The notes: generated from the sequence alone by a model not told the origin. 64,000 bases of DNA from Candidatus Eremiobacteraceae bacterium (GCA_035295225.1 DATGJI010000055.1:124001-188000), one strand, 5' to 3'. Counted from the first letter of the stretch, positions 7,661 through 16,146 are shown. Program-made: numbers and translations.

Positions 7661-9931
7661 ATGAACGTGAAGACCCGATTGATCGCGGCTGCGGCCGCTC
7701 TGCTCACTTCGCTGTGCATGTTCGCCGGCGCCCGCGCCGATGTGTACGGCTCCGTGCGCGGTACCGTGACCGACGACGCAGGCCACCCTATCGCGTCGGC
7801 CAGTGTCGCGCTTAAACCCGAAGACGGATCCACGATCACCCTGACGACCGATTCTGCCGGGCAGTTCTTCGCCCCGCGCGTCACATTCGACACCTACGTG
7901 GTTACCGTGAATGCCCCCGGATACGAACCCCAGCAATCGTTTGTGACCGTGTCGTCCGGCAGCGTGTCCACCGTGAATATCCGCATGTCGAAGAGGGTTC
8001 TCGGCCGGGTCACCGCTCATGCGACGGCGGGCCACCCGGCTAGCGTGAATGTCGTCAATAGCCAGACGATCTTGACGCTCCCCGGGAACACCTCGCTCGC
8101 AAAGGTCACGGAGACCACGCCCGGCATCGTGCCGTTCTCGTTTGGCGAACCGGTCTCGCGCGGTTATCACGGTGTCCTTTACGAGATCGACGGCGTGCCG
8201 ATTCCCGAGACCGCATCGTCTCAGTTCGCCGAGATCATCGACCCGCGCAACGTGGACCGTCTCCAGGTGTTCACCGGCGCAATCCCTGCGGAATTCGGCG
8301 GAGAACGCATGGGCGGCGTGGTCAACATCCTGACCAAGGCCCTGACGCCTGGTGCGCGCACCGGTTATGTGTCGCTCAGCAGCGGCACGTACGGCACGAG
8401 CGGCGCTTCGTTCGGCGATTCATTCGGCGGAGGACCGCTCCAAGTGTGGCTCTCCGGAAACATCGAACGCAATAGCCGTGGCCTGGATTCTCCCACACTG
8501 ACGCCGGAACACGACGACTCCAGCCAGGGCGATCAATTTCTCCGAGCCGTCTACGCTGCCGACAAACGAGATACGTTCGCCGTCGACTTCTCCAATCAAT
8601 ATTCAGCGTTTCAGATCCCGATCGACACGAATCCGAGCGATCCGATGGATCCGTTCTTCAGCGTGCCCGGCACGGACGACAACCAACATGAATACGATCG
8701 CTTCGCGAACGTGGTGTTCAATCGGTTGAGCGCCGACGGCAATGGTTATTTCGAGATCGCGCCGTGGTACCGTTCGAGCCGCGTGACGTATCTGCCCGAT
8801 CCGGCGAACGATCTTCTGGGCGGCGCGCAGTCGTCTACGTTTCAGGACCGCACGGGCACGTACTCCGGACTCACGACTTCGTTTCTCCGCGGTGGTCCCA
8901 AGACCACGTTCAAGGCGGGCGTGACCGCGGTCTCGCAGGACTTCACGGGCGCATTCCGCTTGCAATTCTTCGATTCGGAGCACGCCCTCCAGACATTTAA
9001 CGATAACGTCGCGCAGCATGGCTCGAACCTCGGCGTTTACGTTCAAGAACAAGTGCAAGCATCACCGGTCGTAGATCTAAACGTCGGTGTGCGTTATGAC
9101 CGTTCGACCGGTTTTGTGGGCGGCAATCAAGTGAGCCCGCGCTTTGAGTTCAACTACCACCCGGACACGAGCAATACGATTCATCTGTACTACGGCAGGC
9201 TCTATGCTGCTCCGGCGCTCGAGGACGTCCGCCGCGACGCGAGCGTGATCAATGGCTCGACCGGCGGTGCGTTGCCGGTGTACGATTTGAAACCAGAGAC
9301 GGACTCGATCTACGAGGCCGGCATTGCGCACGACTTCAGCGGCTCGATGCGAGGCTACGCGACCTTGTGGTATCGCGACGTCGCTAACGTCCTCGACACG
9401 ACGCAGCTGGGCTCTACGCCGTTGTTCACGCTGTTCAACTCCACGACCGGCAAGGCACAGGGCCTGGAAGTCCACCTTGACGGCCGCACGGACAACGGCA
9501 ACTCATATTTCCTCTCGTACGGGCTAAGCGAGAGTCTCGCCGCCGGCATCTCGGGTGGAACGTTCTTGTTCTCGCCGGCTCAACTGCAAGGCGCTCTCGG
9601 GTTCGCGGTCGAGGACCACGACCAGACGAACACGCTCAACACCGCGTACACGTGGCAGCTGGCCGGCGATCCGAATCGCTACCTCACGGTCGGCACGACG
9701 TACGGCAGCGGTTTCCCTACGCAATTCGAGAACGGCGTCGGGCGCTTACCCGTGCATTGGGAGCTGAATGGCGTCTTCGGGCGCAAAGCGACGCCCGGTC
9801 ATCTCGGCTACGAGGTCAACGGCACCAACCTGCTCGACCACCACTACTTGTTGAAGATCAACAACGGCTTCAACACGACGCAGTGGGCGGCCGGGCGACA
9901 GCTGACCGTGAAGATCACGGCGCCTCTGTAA
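7661..9931 (+). CDS. TonB-dependent receptor with N-terminal carboxypeptidase-regulatory-like domain
   Basis: A 756-residue protein; the ATG at 7661 has a GGAG just upstream and starts a signal peptide ending near GARA. Residues about 22-110 are a CarboxypepD_reg domain (SVRGTVTDDAGHPIASASVAL, then GQFFAPRVTFDTYVVTV). A plug follows (VLYEIDGVPIPE, VFTGAIPAEFGGERMGGVVNI), then a beta-barrel to the C-terminus (QLTVKITAPL). It is paralogous to the receptor at 3529-5913: RGLDSPTLTPEHDDSSQGDQ and FQIPIDTN with GTDDNQ have direct counterparts there. It lies between a small membrane protein and a secreted protein, CopC and CopD-like genes, so copper or a copper complex is a candidate substrate. The shared operator core also permits zinc or iron. 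Confidence 0.92.
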   Translation: MNVKTRLIAAAAALLTSLCMFAGARADVYGSVRGTVTDDAGHPIASASVALKPEDGSTITLTTDSAGQFFAPRVTFDTYVVTVNAPGYEPQQSFVTVSSGSVSTVNIRMSKRVLGRVTAHATAGHPASVNVVNSQTILTLPGNTSLAKVTETTPGIVPFSFGEPVSRGYHGVLYEIDGVPIPETASSQFAEIIDPRNVDRLQVFTGAIPAEFGGERMGGVVNILTKALTPGARTGYVSLSSGTYGTSGASFGDSFGGGPLQVWLSGNIERNSRGLDSPTLTPEHDDSSQGDQFLRAVYAADKRDTFAVDFSNQYSAFQIPIDTNPSDPMDPFFSVPGTDDNQHEYDRFANVVFNRLSADGNGYFEIAPWYRSSRVTYLPDPANDLLGGAQSSTFQDRTGTYSGLTTSFLRGGPKTTFKAGVTAVSQDFTGAFRLQFFDSEHALQTFNDNVAQHGSNLGVYVQEQVQASPVVDLNVGVRYDRSTGFVGGNQVSPRFEFNYHPDTSNTIHLYYGRLYAAPALEDVRRDASVINGSTGGALPVYDLKPETDSIYEAGIAHDFSGSMRGYATLWYRDVANVLDTTQLGSTPLFTLFNSTTGKAQGLEVHLDGRTDNGNSYFLSYGLSESLAAGISGGTFLFSPAQLQGALGFAVEDHDQTNTLNTAYTWQLAGDPNRYLTVGTTYGSGFPTQFENGVGRLPVHWELNGVFGRKATPGHLGYEVNGTNLLDHHYLLKINNGFNTTQWAAGRQLTVKITAPL

Positions 9932-9954
9932 CATCGTCGGGGAGATACTTGCAC

Positions 9955-10866
9955 ATGAAACGCACACTCCTTCACACACTCCTGATCGTCGCCGTGTTGA
10001 CGACGATGATGCGTTCCGCCGCCCTGGCGCACGTCGTGTGTGGAGACAGAGTATTTCCCACCACGCTGACGATGGACGACCCAGGGGTGAGCGACGAGCT
10101 GTCGCTGCCGACGATCGTGCTCACGCCGACGCCTTCCGGCGAAAGCAACGTCTACGCGTATGAATGGGATAAGACGATCACGGACAATCTGGACGTCGCC
10201 TTCAATGGTGACTACCTCACGCAACGCGGCCCGGCCGAGAATGTGAGCGGCTGGGACAATCTAACGGTGACGATCAAAGATCAGCATCCCTGCAAAGAGC
10301 GCTACGAGCACGAGGAAGTCGCCTGGTCGGTGGGCATCGTGCGCCTTTTCCCCGGCAGCGGTTCGGTGCAGCTGCGAAACGCGGGCGCGATCGCAAACGT
10401 TGGAACTACAGCGCCGACATTCTATCTCGGCAAGGGTTTGGGTGAATTGAAGGCAGGCTACCTGCGCCCGCTCGCGGTCACCTTTGAAGCAAGTCGCGTG
10501 TTGTCCGATGCACCGAGCCTGACTCCGAATGCGTGGAGTTACGCGGCGTCGCTCCAATATTCCATGCCGTATCTGCAGCAGCACGTGAAGGCGCTCCACG
10601 CACCGCAATTCTTGACGCGTCTCACGCCGATCGTGGAGGTCGCGATGAACAGTCCGGACAGCGGTTCACCAAGCACGACGATCTCGCCCGGGATTCTCTA
10701 CGATGCGAACAATTGGCAACTGGGTGCCGAGGCCATCATACCCGCGGCCCATGCCACGCGACAAGCGCAGCACACCGGTATCCTAGTCCAGTATCACATA
10801 TTTCTCGACTCATTCTATAAGAGCTGGTTTGGCAAACCGCTCATCAAAAGGAAATCTTCGCAATGA
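9955..10866 (+). CDS. Secreted, probably outer-membrane, protein of unknown function in the CopC/CopD operon
   Basis: A 303-residue protein starting at the ATG at 9955 with GGGGAG eight to ten bases upstream. It has a signal peptide (MKRTLLHTLLIVAVLTTMM to SAALA), so the mature protein starts near HVVCGDRVFP. The rest alternates hydrophobic and polar residues as in beta-strands (GSVQLRNAG, LKAGYLRPLAVTFEASR, GILVQYHIFLDSF), suggesting a small beta-barrel or lipocalin-like protein. The mature N-terminus contains His and a Cys (HVVCGD). The stop codon overlaps the copC start by four bases (ATGA), so translation is coupled. No family is recognised; a periplasmic or outer-membrane metal-handling role is inferred from position only. 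Confidence 0.7.
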   Translation: MKRTLLHTLLIVAVLTTMMRSAALAHVVCGDRVFPTTLTMDDPGVSDELSLPTIVLTPTPSGESNVYAYEWDKTITDNLDVAFNGDYLTQRGPAENVSGWDNLTVTIKDQHPCKERYEHEEVAWSVGIVRLFPGSGSVQLRNAGAIANVGTTAPTFYLGKGLGELKAGYLRPLAVTFEASRVLSDAPSLTPNAWSYAASLQYSMPYLQQHVKALHAPQFLTRLTPIVEVAMNSPDSGSPSTTISPGILYDANNWQLGAEAIIPAAHATRQAQHTGILVQYHIFLDSFYKSWFGKPLIKRKSSQ

Positions 10867-11237
10867 TGACCACTCGCGCGACTGCGGCGGCGCTTGCGCT
10901 CGCTGCGCTCCTCTTCGCTCCCGCTCCGATTTGGGCTCACGCGTTCCTCGATCATTCTGATCCCGCCGTCGGCAGCACGGTACCGGCGGCGCCTCAGGCG
11001 CTGAACTTGTGGTTCACGCAAGAGCTCGAGCCGGCTTTTAGCTGGGTAACGGTGACCGACAAGTCTGGAGCAACCGTCAATGACGGGTCTGCAGCGATCG
11101 ATCCAAACGACCAGACGAAACTCATCGTCAAGCTCAAACCGTTGGATCCCGGGACCTATACGGTGAAATGGCACGTTCTATCGGTCGATACCCACACGAC
11201 CGAGGGCGACTTCACCTTTCAGGTCGGGAAGGGGTAA
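10863..11237 (+). CDS. copC: CopC/YobA-family periplasmic copper-binding protein
   Basis: A 124-residue protein with a signal peptide (MMTTRATAAALALAALLFAP to IWA) and a mature N-terminus HAFLDHSDPAVGSTV, the usual copper-binding start of CopC in which the N-terminal His coordinates Cu(II). The second ligand region WHVLSVDTHTTEGDF is intact. CopC carries copper in the periplasm and usually partners with the membrane protein CopD. The start overlaps the preceding gene by four bases. Its TAA stop at 11235-11237 lies in the same reading frame as the following copD-like gene, separated by one codon from the likely copD start. Confidence 0.93.
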   Translation: MMTTRATAAALALAALLFAPAPIWAHAFLDHSDPAVGSTVPAAPQALNLWFTQELEPAFSWVTVTDKSGATVNDGSAAIDPNDQTKLIVKLKPLDPGTYTVKWHVLSVDTHTTEGDFTFQVGKG

Positions 11238-11240
11238 ACA

Positions 11241-13214
11241 ATAGATACGGTCCTGATCGCGACACGCGTACTGCACTATGCCGCCACGGCCTTATTAGAA
11301 GGCACGTTCATCTTCTGGGTCTTGGTATCGGGACCGGCGTTTCGGCGCATCGCGGCAGCGCAAGGTCTGCAAACGCGGCTCGATCGACGATTGCTCACAC
11401 TTGCGTGGTCGAGTCTGCTCCTCGCGGTCGTGACCGGCGGCGCCTGGCTCGTCATCGTCGGATCGCAAATGAGCGGGATGCCGCTTGCCGGGGTGGTGCA
11501 GAGCGGTGTCGTCAAGATCGTCCTGACGCAAACGCGATTCGGTGTGGCCTGGCTGATACGCGCCGCGCTCCTCGTCGTATTGGCAGGCTGTCTCGCGCTG
11601 CAAAGCCGCACTCGGAGACAAGTCACGGGCTGGATCGGATTGCTTGCTGCTGCGGCGTTCATCGCAACATTGGCGTGGGCCGGCCACGGAGCGGCCACCG
11701 AACAGGTGCCGTTTGACGCCCTTCATCTGCCGGCCGACATCCTACACCTCTTGGCCACCGGTGCTTGGCTCGGCGCGCTCTTGCCGCTCGCCATCATGCT
11801 ATCGGCGGTGGGACGCGAGGGCAGCCCGGACGAGGTCGCGGTCGCACAGGCTGCGACGTTGCGTTTCTCGACGATTGCGCTCGCGAGCGTAGGAACGCTG
11901 CTGGTGACGGGTATCGTGAATGCCTGGTTTTTATCCGGCAGCATTCCAGCGCTGCTCGGCACGCAATACGGTCAGCTCTTGCTTGTGAAAGTGCTTCTCT
12001 TCGCGACGATGATCGCGGTCGCGAGCCGCAACCGGCGTCGGTTTATACCGGCGCTCACGGCCGCAGCGAGCGATGCCGCCGTACGACTGCGCGCGGTTCG
12101 GCAGCTGAAAAGCAATGTATCTATCGAAGCAAGCATCGGAATTTTGGTGCTCGCCATCGTCGGCACGATGGGTATTCTTCCCCCGGGCCTGCACACGGAG
12201 CCGCGCTGGCCGCTTCCGTTCCAGGTCGATCTCAGCGAAATCGCAACGCGCGTTCAACCAGTGCTCGACGGCATCGCGATCGCGATCGTCCTTTGTCTCG
12301 TCGCGGTGGCATTCGCTGCTCAAAAAAGACGTCACCGAGTATTGGCGGCGTCCGTCGTGGGACTTGTCGTGTTTAGCGGCATCGGCTTGGTCGTCATTCG
12401 CCCGGCTATCGTGCGTGCGTACCCCACGACCTACTTCGCATCGACGCAGCCGTATTCGGCGCCGTCTGTTGCTCGGGGTGCGCCGCTTTTTTCTGCGAAT
12501 TGCGTGGTGTGTCACGGAGCCGGAGGCCGCGGCGACGGCCCGATGGCCGCCAAGCTTCCAGTGCGCCCTGCCGATTTGACCGGACCGCATCTGTTCGCGC
12601 ATAAGATCGGCGACATTTTCTGGTGGGTGAGCTACGGCAGCGATAATAGAGTGATGCCCGGCTTCGCCAATACGTTGACTCCGGACCAGCGGTGGGATCT
12701 TATCAATTTTGTGTTAGCGCGAACGGCCGGCCTGCTGATGGCCAAGGCGGGTTCACAAATCACGAGCACAGCCGCGCCGCCGCTTCCGGATTTCGCTTAC
12801 GAACAGAACGGCGCCCAGAACACTTTGAGTCAAACACTGAAGAGCGGACCGGTGCTCATCGTCTTGTTCGCAGCGCAACCACCGCGTGCGCGACTTCAGC
12901 AGCTGGCAAGCCTGCAGCCGCGCCTCGCATCCGCGGGGTTGCACATCGTCGCTGTCGGCCTCGGCCCGCGGGTCAGTTCTGCGCCGTTGATCGCGACGGT
13001 CTCGGACGACGTTCGGGCCACGCTCGCTTTGTTTCGGTCCGGCACGGATGGCGGTGAGACGGAGCTCATGCTCGATCGCAATGCAAGCGTCCGCGCGCGC
13101 TGGACGGCGAGCGGATCAGGCGGTCTTGCAGACGACCCCACCTTGCTCGCCGACGCCGTTCGCGTGGCAAGCATACCGGTCGCGGCGGCGAACCATGCCG
13201 GCCACGCTCACTAG
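11241..13214 (+). CDS. CopD - cytochrome c - thioredoxin-like fusion membrane protein
   Basis: The reading frame is open from just after the copC stop. The first helix (DTVLIATRVLHYAATALLEGTFIFW) is typical of CopD but is preceded only by an ATA codon at 11241, with a GGAAGGGG six bases upstream. The first standard start is a TTG at 11322, which would delete most of that helix. Numbered from 11241 (657 residues): residues 1-390 are a CopD-like multi-helix domain with WAGHGAA and HLPADILHLLATGAWLGALL; residues about 405-490 are a class I cytochrome c with CVVCH (421-425) and distal Met472 in VMPGF; residues about 500-640 resemble a thioredoxin-like/SCO-like fold without its cysteines; the tail ends NHAGHAH. 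It probably passes copper and electrons at the inner membrane. Its stop shares a CTAG with the converging gene. Confidence 0.85.
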   Translation: MDTVLIATRVLHYAATALLEGTFIFWVLVSGPAFRRIAAAQGLQTRLDRRLLTLAWSSLLLAVVTGGAWLVIVGSQMSGMPLAGVVQSGVVKIVLTQTRFGVAWLIRAALLVVLAGCLALQSRTRRQVTGWIGLLAAAAFIATLAWAGHGAATEQVPFDALHLPADILHLLATGAWLGALLPLAIMLSAVGREGSPDEVAVAQAATLRFSTIALASVGTLLVTGIVNAWFLSGSIPALLGTQYGQLLLVKVLLFATMIAVASRNRRRFIPALTAAASDAAVRLRAVRQLKSNVSIEASIGILVLAIVGTMGILPPGLHTEPRWPLPFQVDLSEIATRVQPVLDGIAIAIVLCLVAVAFAAQKRRHRVLAASVVGLVVFSGIGLVVIRPAIVRAYPTTYFASTQPYSAPSVARGAPLFSANCVVCHGAGGRGDGPMAAKLPVRPADLTGPHLFAHKIGDIFWWVSYGSDNRVMPGFANTLTPDQRWDLINFVLARTAGLLMAKAGSQITSTAAPPLPDFAYEQNGAQNTLSQTLKSGPVLIVLFAAQPPRARLQQLASLQPRLASAGLHIVAVGLGPRVSSAPLIATVSDDVRATLALFRSGTDGGETELMLDRNASVRARWTASGSGGLADDPTLLADAVRVASIPVAAANHAGHAH

Positions 13215-13690
13215 GAATCGATGGTGTTCCGCGCCTCTGTCAGTGAACGGCGCGCTCTCGACCACCACGCGAGGTAGAGGGCCGGCAGCGCGAAGAGCGC
13301 GTCTCTGCCGACCGTCCACCACGTGGCGAACGACGAATCCGCAGGTCCGAAGCAGCCGCACGATGTGTGGATGCCGCGCGCGACGACCGATGCGAGCACG
13401 ATGATGAAAGCGATCAACAGCGTGCTGGCCGCCGCCGACGTGGCGGGCAAGAACCAGCCGCCGGCTAAATAGACGCCGAGCAAGATTTCGAGCAACGGAA
13501 GCGCAACGGCGAGCACGGCGACGACGAGCCCGGGGAGTCCGAGTGCGAAACCCGCGATCGTGGCCGCGAGATCGTCCGGATGGCCGATCTTCAATGCTCC
13601 TGCGATGATGAACAGCGCGGCGAGAAACAACCGCGCGATGAGAGGTACGACATGGGCTCGCGGGCCGAACGCCGCAGAAAAGAACGCCAA
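13211..13690 (-). CDS. MauE/DoxX-family membrane protein
   Basis: A 159-residue protein with four predicted helices (PLIARLFLAALFIIAGALKI, GLVVAVLAVALPLLEILLGVY, ASTLLIAFIIVLASVV, ALFALPALYLAWW) and the MauE-type motif SCGCFGPADSS before the last helix. MauE proteins help form or transfer disulphides and are often next to thioredoxin-like genes, as here. I chose the TTG at 13690 because AGAAGG stands ten bases upstream; no ATG or GTG exists near the first helix. With this start the gene overlaps the divergent thioredoxin-like gene by 39 bases at their 5' ends. At its 3' end both it and the copD-like gene stop within a shared CTAG. Confidence 0.85.
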   Translation of the reverse strand: MAFFSAAFGPRAHVVPLIARLFLAALFIIAGALKIGHPDDLAATIAGFALGLPGLVVAVLAVALPLLEILLGVYLAGGWFLPATSAAASTLLIAFIIVLASVVARGIHTSCGCFGPADSSFATWWTVGRDALFALPALYLAWWSRARRSLTEARNTIDS

Positions 13691-14305
13691 AACATCCAAC
13701 CTTCTGGAGCTGGTGCCGGCGGCTGGGTCGGCCTCGCCGTCGCCGCCGCCGCCATCATCGGGATCGCGATCTACGCGTGGGTCCGCGGACACGGAGTTTC
13801 GAGCGCGGCCGTGCAGACGCTGCCGACGATGCCGCCGCCTTCGAAGGTCGGCGCGCACGCGATCCCGTTTGAGATCGACACGCCCGCCGGACCGTTCGTT
13901 TCAACATCGCTCGCGGGGAAGCCTTACCTCTTAGAGATTTTCGCGACGTGGTGTCCGCACTGCCAGCGCGAAACCCAAGTCTTGCGCGCGGTGCGCGCGA
14001 AGATCCCGCCGTCGAGGTTGACGATGTTGTCGGTATCGGGTTCACCGTTTGGCGCTGGATCCACGGCCGGCTCGAATGTTCCAGAGTCGCAAGGCGATGT
14101 CGATGCGTTCGACAAGACATACGGCGTGACGTGGCTCGCGCTCTACGACGCGAATCTGACCGTTGCGCGGCTCTGGGGCATGATCGGGTTCCCGACGATC
14201 TACATCGTCGACAAGAACGGCGTCATCCGTTATTGGGGGCAAGGCGATCAGGACGCGCCGACGCTTTTGAAAGGCCTCGCAAAAGCAGGCGTGCCGACGC
14301 GATAA
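13652..14305 (+). CDS. TlpA/thioredoxin-family membrane-anchored thiol-disulphide protein
   Basis: A 217-residue protein from the ATG at 13652 with AGAGG upstream. A charged N-terminus (MGSRAERRRKERQ) precedes one transmembrane anchor near residues 26-46 (GWVGLAVAAAAIIGIAIYAW). The thioredoxin-fold domain contains FATWCPHCQRE (active-site CPHC), a long insertion, and the cis-proline region GMIGFPTIYIVDKNG. The CPHC centre is more oxidising than thioredoxin CGPC, and such proteins act outside the inner membrane in cytochrome c maturation or metal-centre assembly. The neighbouring MauE protein is a plausible redox partner, and the cytochrome-containing CopD fusion a plausible client. It ends before the repeat A at 14331. 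Confidence 0.92.
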   Translation: MGSRAERRRKERQNIQPSGAGAGGWVGLAVAAAAIIGIAIYAWVRGHGVSSAAVQTLPTMPPPSKVGAHAIPFEIDTPAGPFVSTSLAGKPYLLEIFATWCPHCQRETQVLRAVRAKIPPSRLTMLSVSGSPFGAGSTAGSNVPESQGDVDAFDKTYGVTWLALYDANLTVARLWGMIGFPTIYIVDKNGVIRYWGQGDQDAPTLLKGLAKAGVPTR

Positions 14306-14330
14306 CGCGGCCCGATAGTAATGGTCGGAC

Positions 14331-14355
14331 GGCGGACCATAAAGGTCCGCCCTAC
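14331..14355. repeat. Repeat A, single copy between convergent genes
   Basis: A canonical repeat A unit in the 46-base gap between the thioredoxin-like gene and the DUF3105 gene. The last bases CTAC overlap the TAG stop of the DUF3105 gene (14352-14354 on the minus strand). The hairpin would be transcribed at the 3' end of both genes. Confidence 0.92.
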
Positions 14356-15029
14356 TGGCTTGCGTTCGTTCGATTCGAGAGATACGAATTGATGAACGAA
14401 TTGATCTTCGCGTGATCGACATGGTCGAGCGACGCAACCCGCGTCCACGCGGTCAGCGCGATCTTCTGATGCATCGACGGGTAGGGCGCGACGATCACGG
14501 CCTCACCCTGTTCTTCTGCGTTCTGGACATCCTGCGCCGTCGGCTGCAAGTCCGCGGGGGGGACGAGGCGGTTGTCGTAGTCCATGGCGATCGCGCCGAG
14601 CGCAGCTGCGACGTCGTCGCACTTGCAGCTGTACTGCAAGAGCACGTTGCCGTGCTCGAGTAGATGCACCTGGACGTATGCCGGCAGCGGCACCGGGCTC
14701 AAGAACGAGTCGGTGAACACCTCGCGGTGCGGGCCGGACGTCGGCGGATTTGAATTGTACTTGAAGTCGTCCGGCGTCCCCGGATCGAGATGCGCGTGAC
14801 CCTGCGACGGATAGAACGTGCCGTAAAACGGCACCGGAGTCGGAGTGGATGCAGAAGCCGAGTTCGTGGCCGCGCCGCCTGGGGCGGCAGCACCGCTTTG
14901 CGAGGCGCCGCGCCCGAACAACATGTATGCCGCCGCCACGCAGACGAACACCACAACGACGATGATCGGAACGATCGGTTGCGGCGCGCGCGGCGTCGGT
15001 GACGAACTAGACGTCTTTCGCTTTGCCAT
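14352..15029 (-). CDS. DUF3105-family membrane-anchored protein
   Basis: A 225-residue protein from the ATG at 15029 (MAKRKTSSSSPTPRAP). One transmembrane helix near residues 22-44 (IVPIIVVVVFVCVAAAYMLF) is followed by an extracytoplasmic domain with the DUF3105 signatures: SQGHAHLDPG, YNSNPPTSGPHRE and VHLLEHGNVLLQYSC. Conserved histidines suggest metal binding, but no function is established. Such genes often sit near MauE/TlpA-like thiol proteins, which agrees with this location. Its C-terminus (SNRTNASQ) ends where repeat A begins, and the stop TAG belongs to the repeat. Confidence 0.88.
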   Translation of the reverse strand: MAKRKTSSSSPTPRAPQPIVPIIVVVVFVCVAAAYMLFGRGASQSGAAAPGGAATNSASASTPTPVPFYGTFYPSQGHAHLDPGTPDDFKYNSNPPTSGPHREVFTDSFLSPVPLPAYVQVHLLEHGNVLLQYSCKCDDVAAALGAIAMDYDNRLVPPADLQPTAQDVQNAEEQGEAVIVAPYPSMHQKIALTAWTRVASLDHVDHAKINSFINSYLSNRTNASQ

Positions 15030-15114
15030 GCGGCGCACTTCGCGTCGCGGACTTGCTCCGCCTGGCGTCACGCATGGGCATGAACCCGCTTCGCCTCTGC
15101 AGAACCGCGCGCGA

Positions 15115-16002
15115 ATGGCGGGCGCCTACGTGCTGGTCGTCAATCCACGCGCCGGTGTTGGACGCGCCGCTTCGATGCTTCGGGCCGTCAGTGCAAAGCT
15201 GCGCGTGGATCCCCATCAGGCGATCGAGACGTCGTTGGATTCGTCGTTTGCGCAGCGGCTGTCGACCGCGATCCGCGCAGCCGCGAGTCCGGTCACGGTC
15301 ATTTCGGTCGGCGGCGACGGCACACTGTCGATCATCGTCAACGCACTTCCGGATCCACGCGCTGCTCGGCTCGCGATCGTGCCGGCCGGATCCGGAAACG
15401 ATTTCGGCGTCGCGCTCGGCATCCGTTCGCTCGATCAGGCGCTCGAAGCCGCAGCCGGCACGAGCTCGGCGGACGTCGATCTCGGCACGTGCAATGGCCG
15501 GCGATTTATCAATTGCATCGGCATGGGCCTCGACGGTGAGATTGCACGCACCGCCGCGGCCATACGCCGGCGCGGACTCGCGCGCGGCATGTCGTATTAC
15601 TGCGCGGCGCTCGTAGGATTGTGGCGCGTTCGACCCGTGCGCGCTGTGCTGTCGCGCTCAACGGGCGAGGTGCGAATCGAGGATCTGCTGATGCTGACGG
15701 TCGGTAACGGCGCGTGGTACGGCGGCGGATATCATGGCGCGCCCGGTGCGTCGATCGATGACGGCGAGCTCGACTGCTACGCGTTCGCCGATCTCAAAGG
15801 GCCGCTGCGACGGCTTGCGCTCATGGAGCGAGTGCGCCGTGGAACGCACGCATCGCATTCTGTCGTGACAGGATTCAAGACGTCGTCGCTTTGCGCCGAG
15901 TTCGATCGCGAAATCGCGATGCACGTCGACGGTGAATTGACCGCTGCAGCGAGAGTCGATATCGGCGTGCAGCGCGCTGCGCTCTCCGTCGCAGTTTTGT
16001 GA
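15115..16002 (+). CDS. Diacylglycerol/lipid kinase family protein (DAGK catalytic domain)
   Basis: A 295-residue protein from the ATG at 15115 (MAGAYVLVVNPRAGVGRAAS). Residues 1-130 form the DAGK catalytic domain with VVNPRAG, the nucleotide-binding GGDGT (VISVGGDGTLSIIVNAL) and PAGSGNDFG. The C-terminal beta-sandwich contains FINCIGMGLDGEIARTA, GNGAWYGGGY and FDREIAMHVDGE. The length and motifs match the YegS/BmrU/DgkB type, which phosphorylates diacylglycerol or related lipids at the membrane. It is divergent from the DUF3105 gene and ends 144 bases before the giant receptor. The exact lipid substrate is unknown. Confidence 0.92.
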   Translation: MAGAYVLVVNPRAGVGRAASMLRAVSAKLRVDPHQAIETSLDSSFAQRLSTAIRAAASPVTVISVGGDGTLSIIVNALPDPRAARLAIVPAGSGNDFGVALGIRSLDQALEAAAGTSSADVDLGTCNGRRFINCIGMGLDGEIARTAAAIRRRGLARGMSYYCAALVGLWRVRPVRAVLSRSTGEVRIEDLLMLTVGNGAWYGGGYHGAPGASIDDGELDCYAFADLKGPLRRLALMERVRRGTHASHSVVTGFKTSSLCAEFDREIAMHVDGELTAAARVDIGVQRAALSVAVL

Positions 16003-16146
16003 CGTAAGGGTCGCGCGGCGCTGGCCCAGGAGACGAAAGCGACACGTCCGAAGCGAGCGGTCGATTCACGGAGGCAAGCGGCGATCGCTCGATCGTCTGC
16101 ACGAGCCATCCGCGCTTCGGTTTTTCTGATTGGAGACGGTAACGAG
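16003..16146. other. Leader region of the giant TonB receptor, no recognised element
   Basis: This 144-base gap contains short inverted sequences (GCGATCGCTCGATCG near 16080-16095) and the T-run GGTTTTTCTG near 16119. I looked for a cobalamin, TPP or c-di-GMP riboswitch and did not recognise the conserved boxes. The GGAG ribosome-binding site of the receptor lies at about 16134. Confidence 0.4.

Noticed and set aside
16003-16146. Riboswitch before the giant receptor
   Set aside because: Some inverted sequence is present but none of the conserved boxes of cobalamin, TPP, or c-di-GMP classes could be found by eye.
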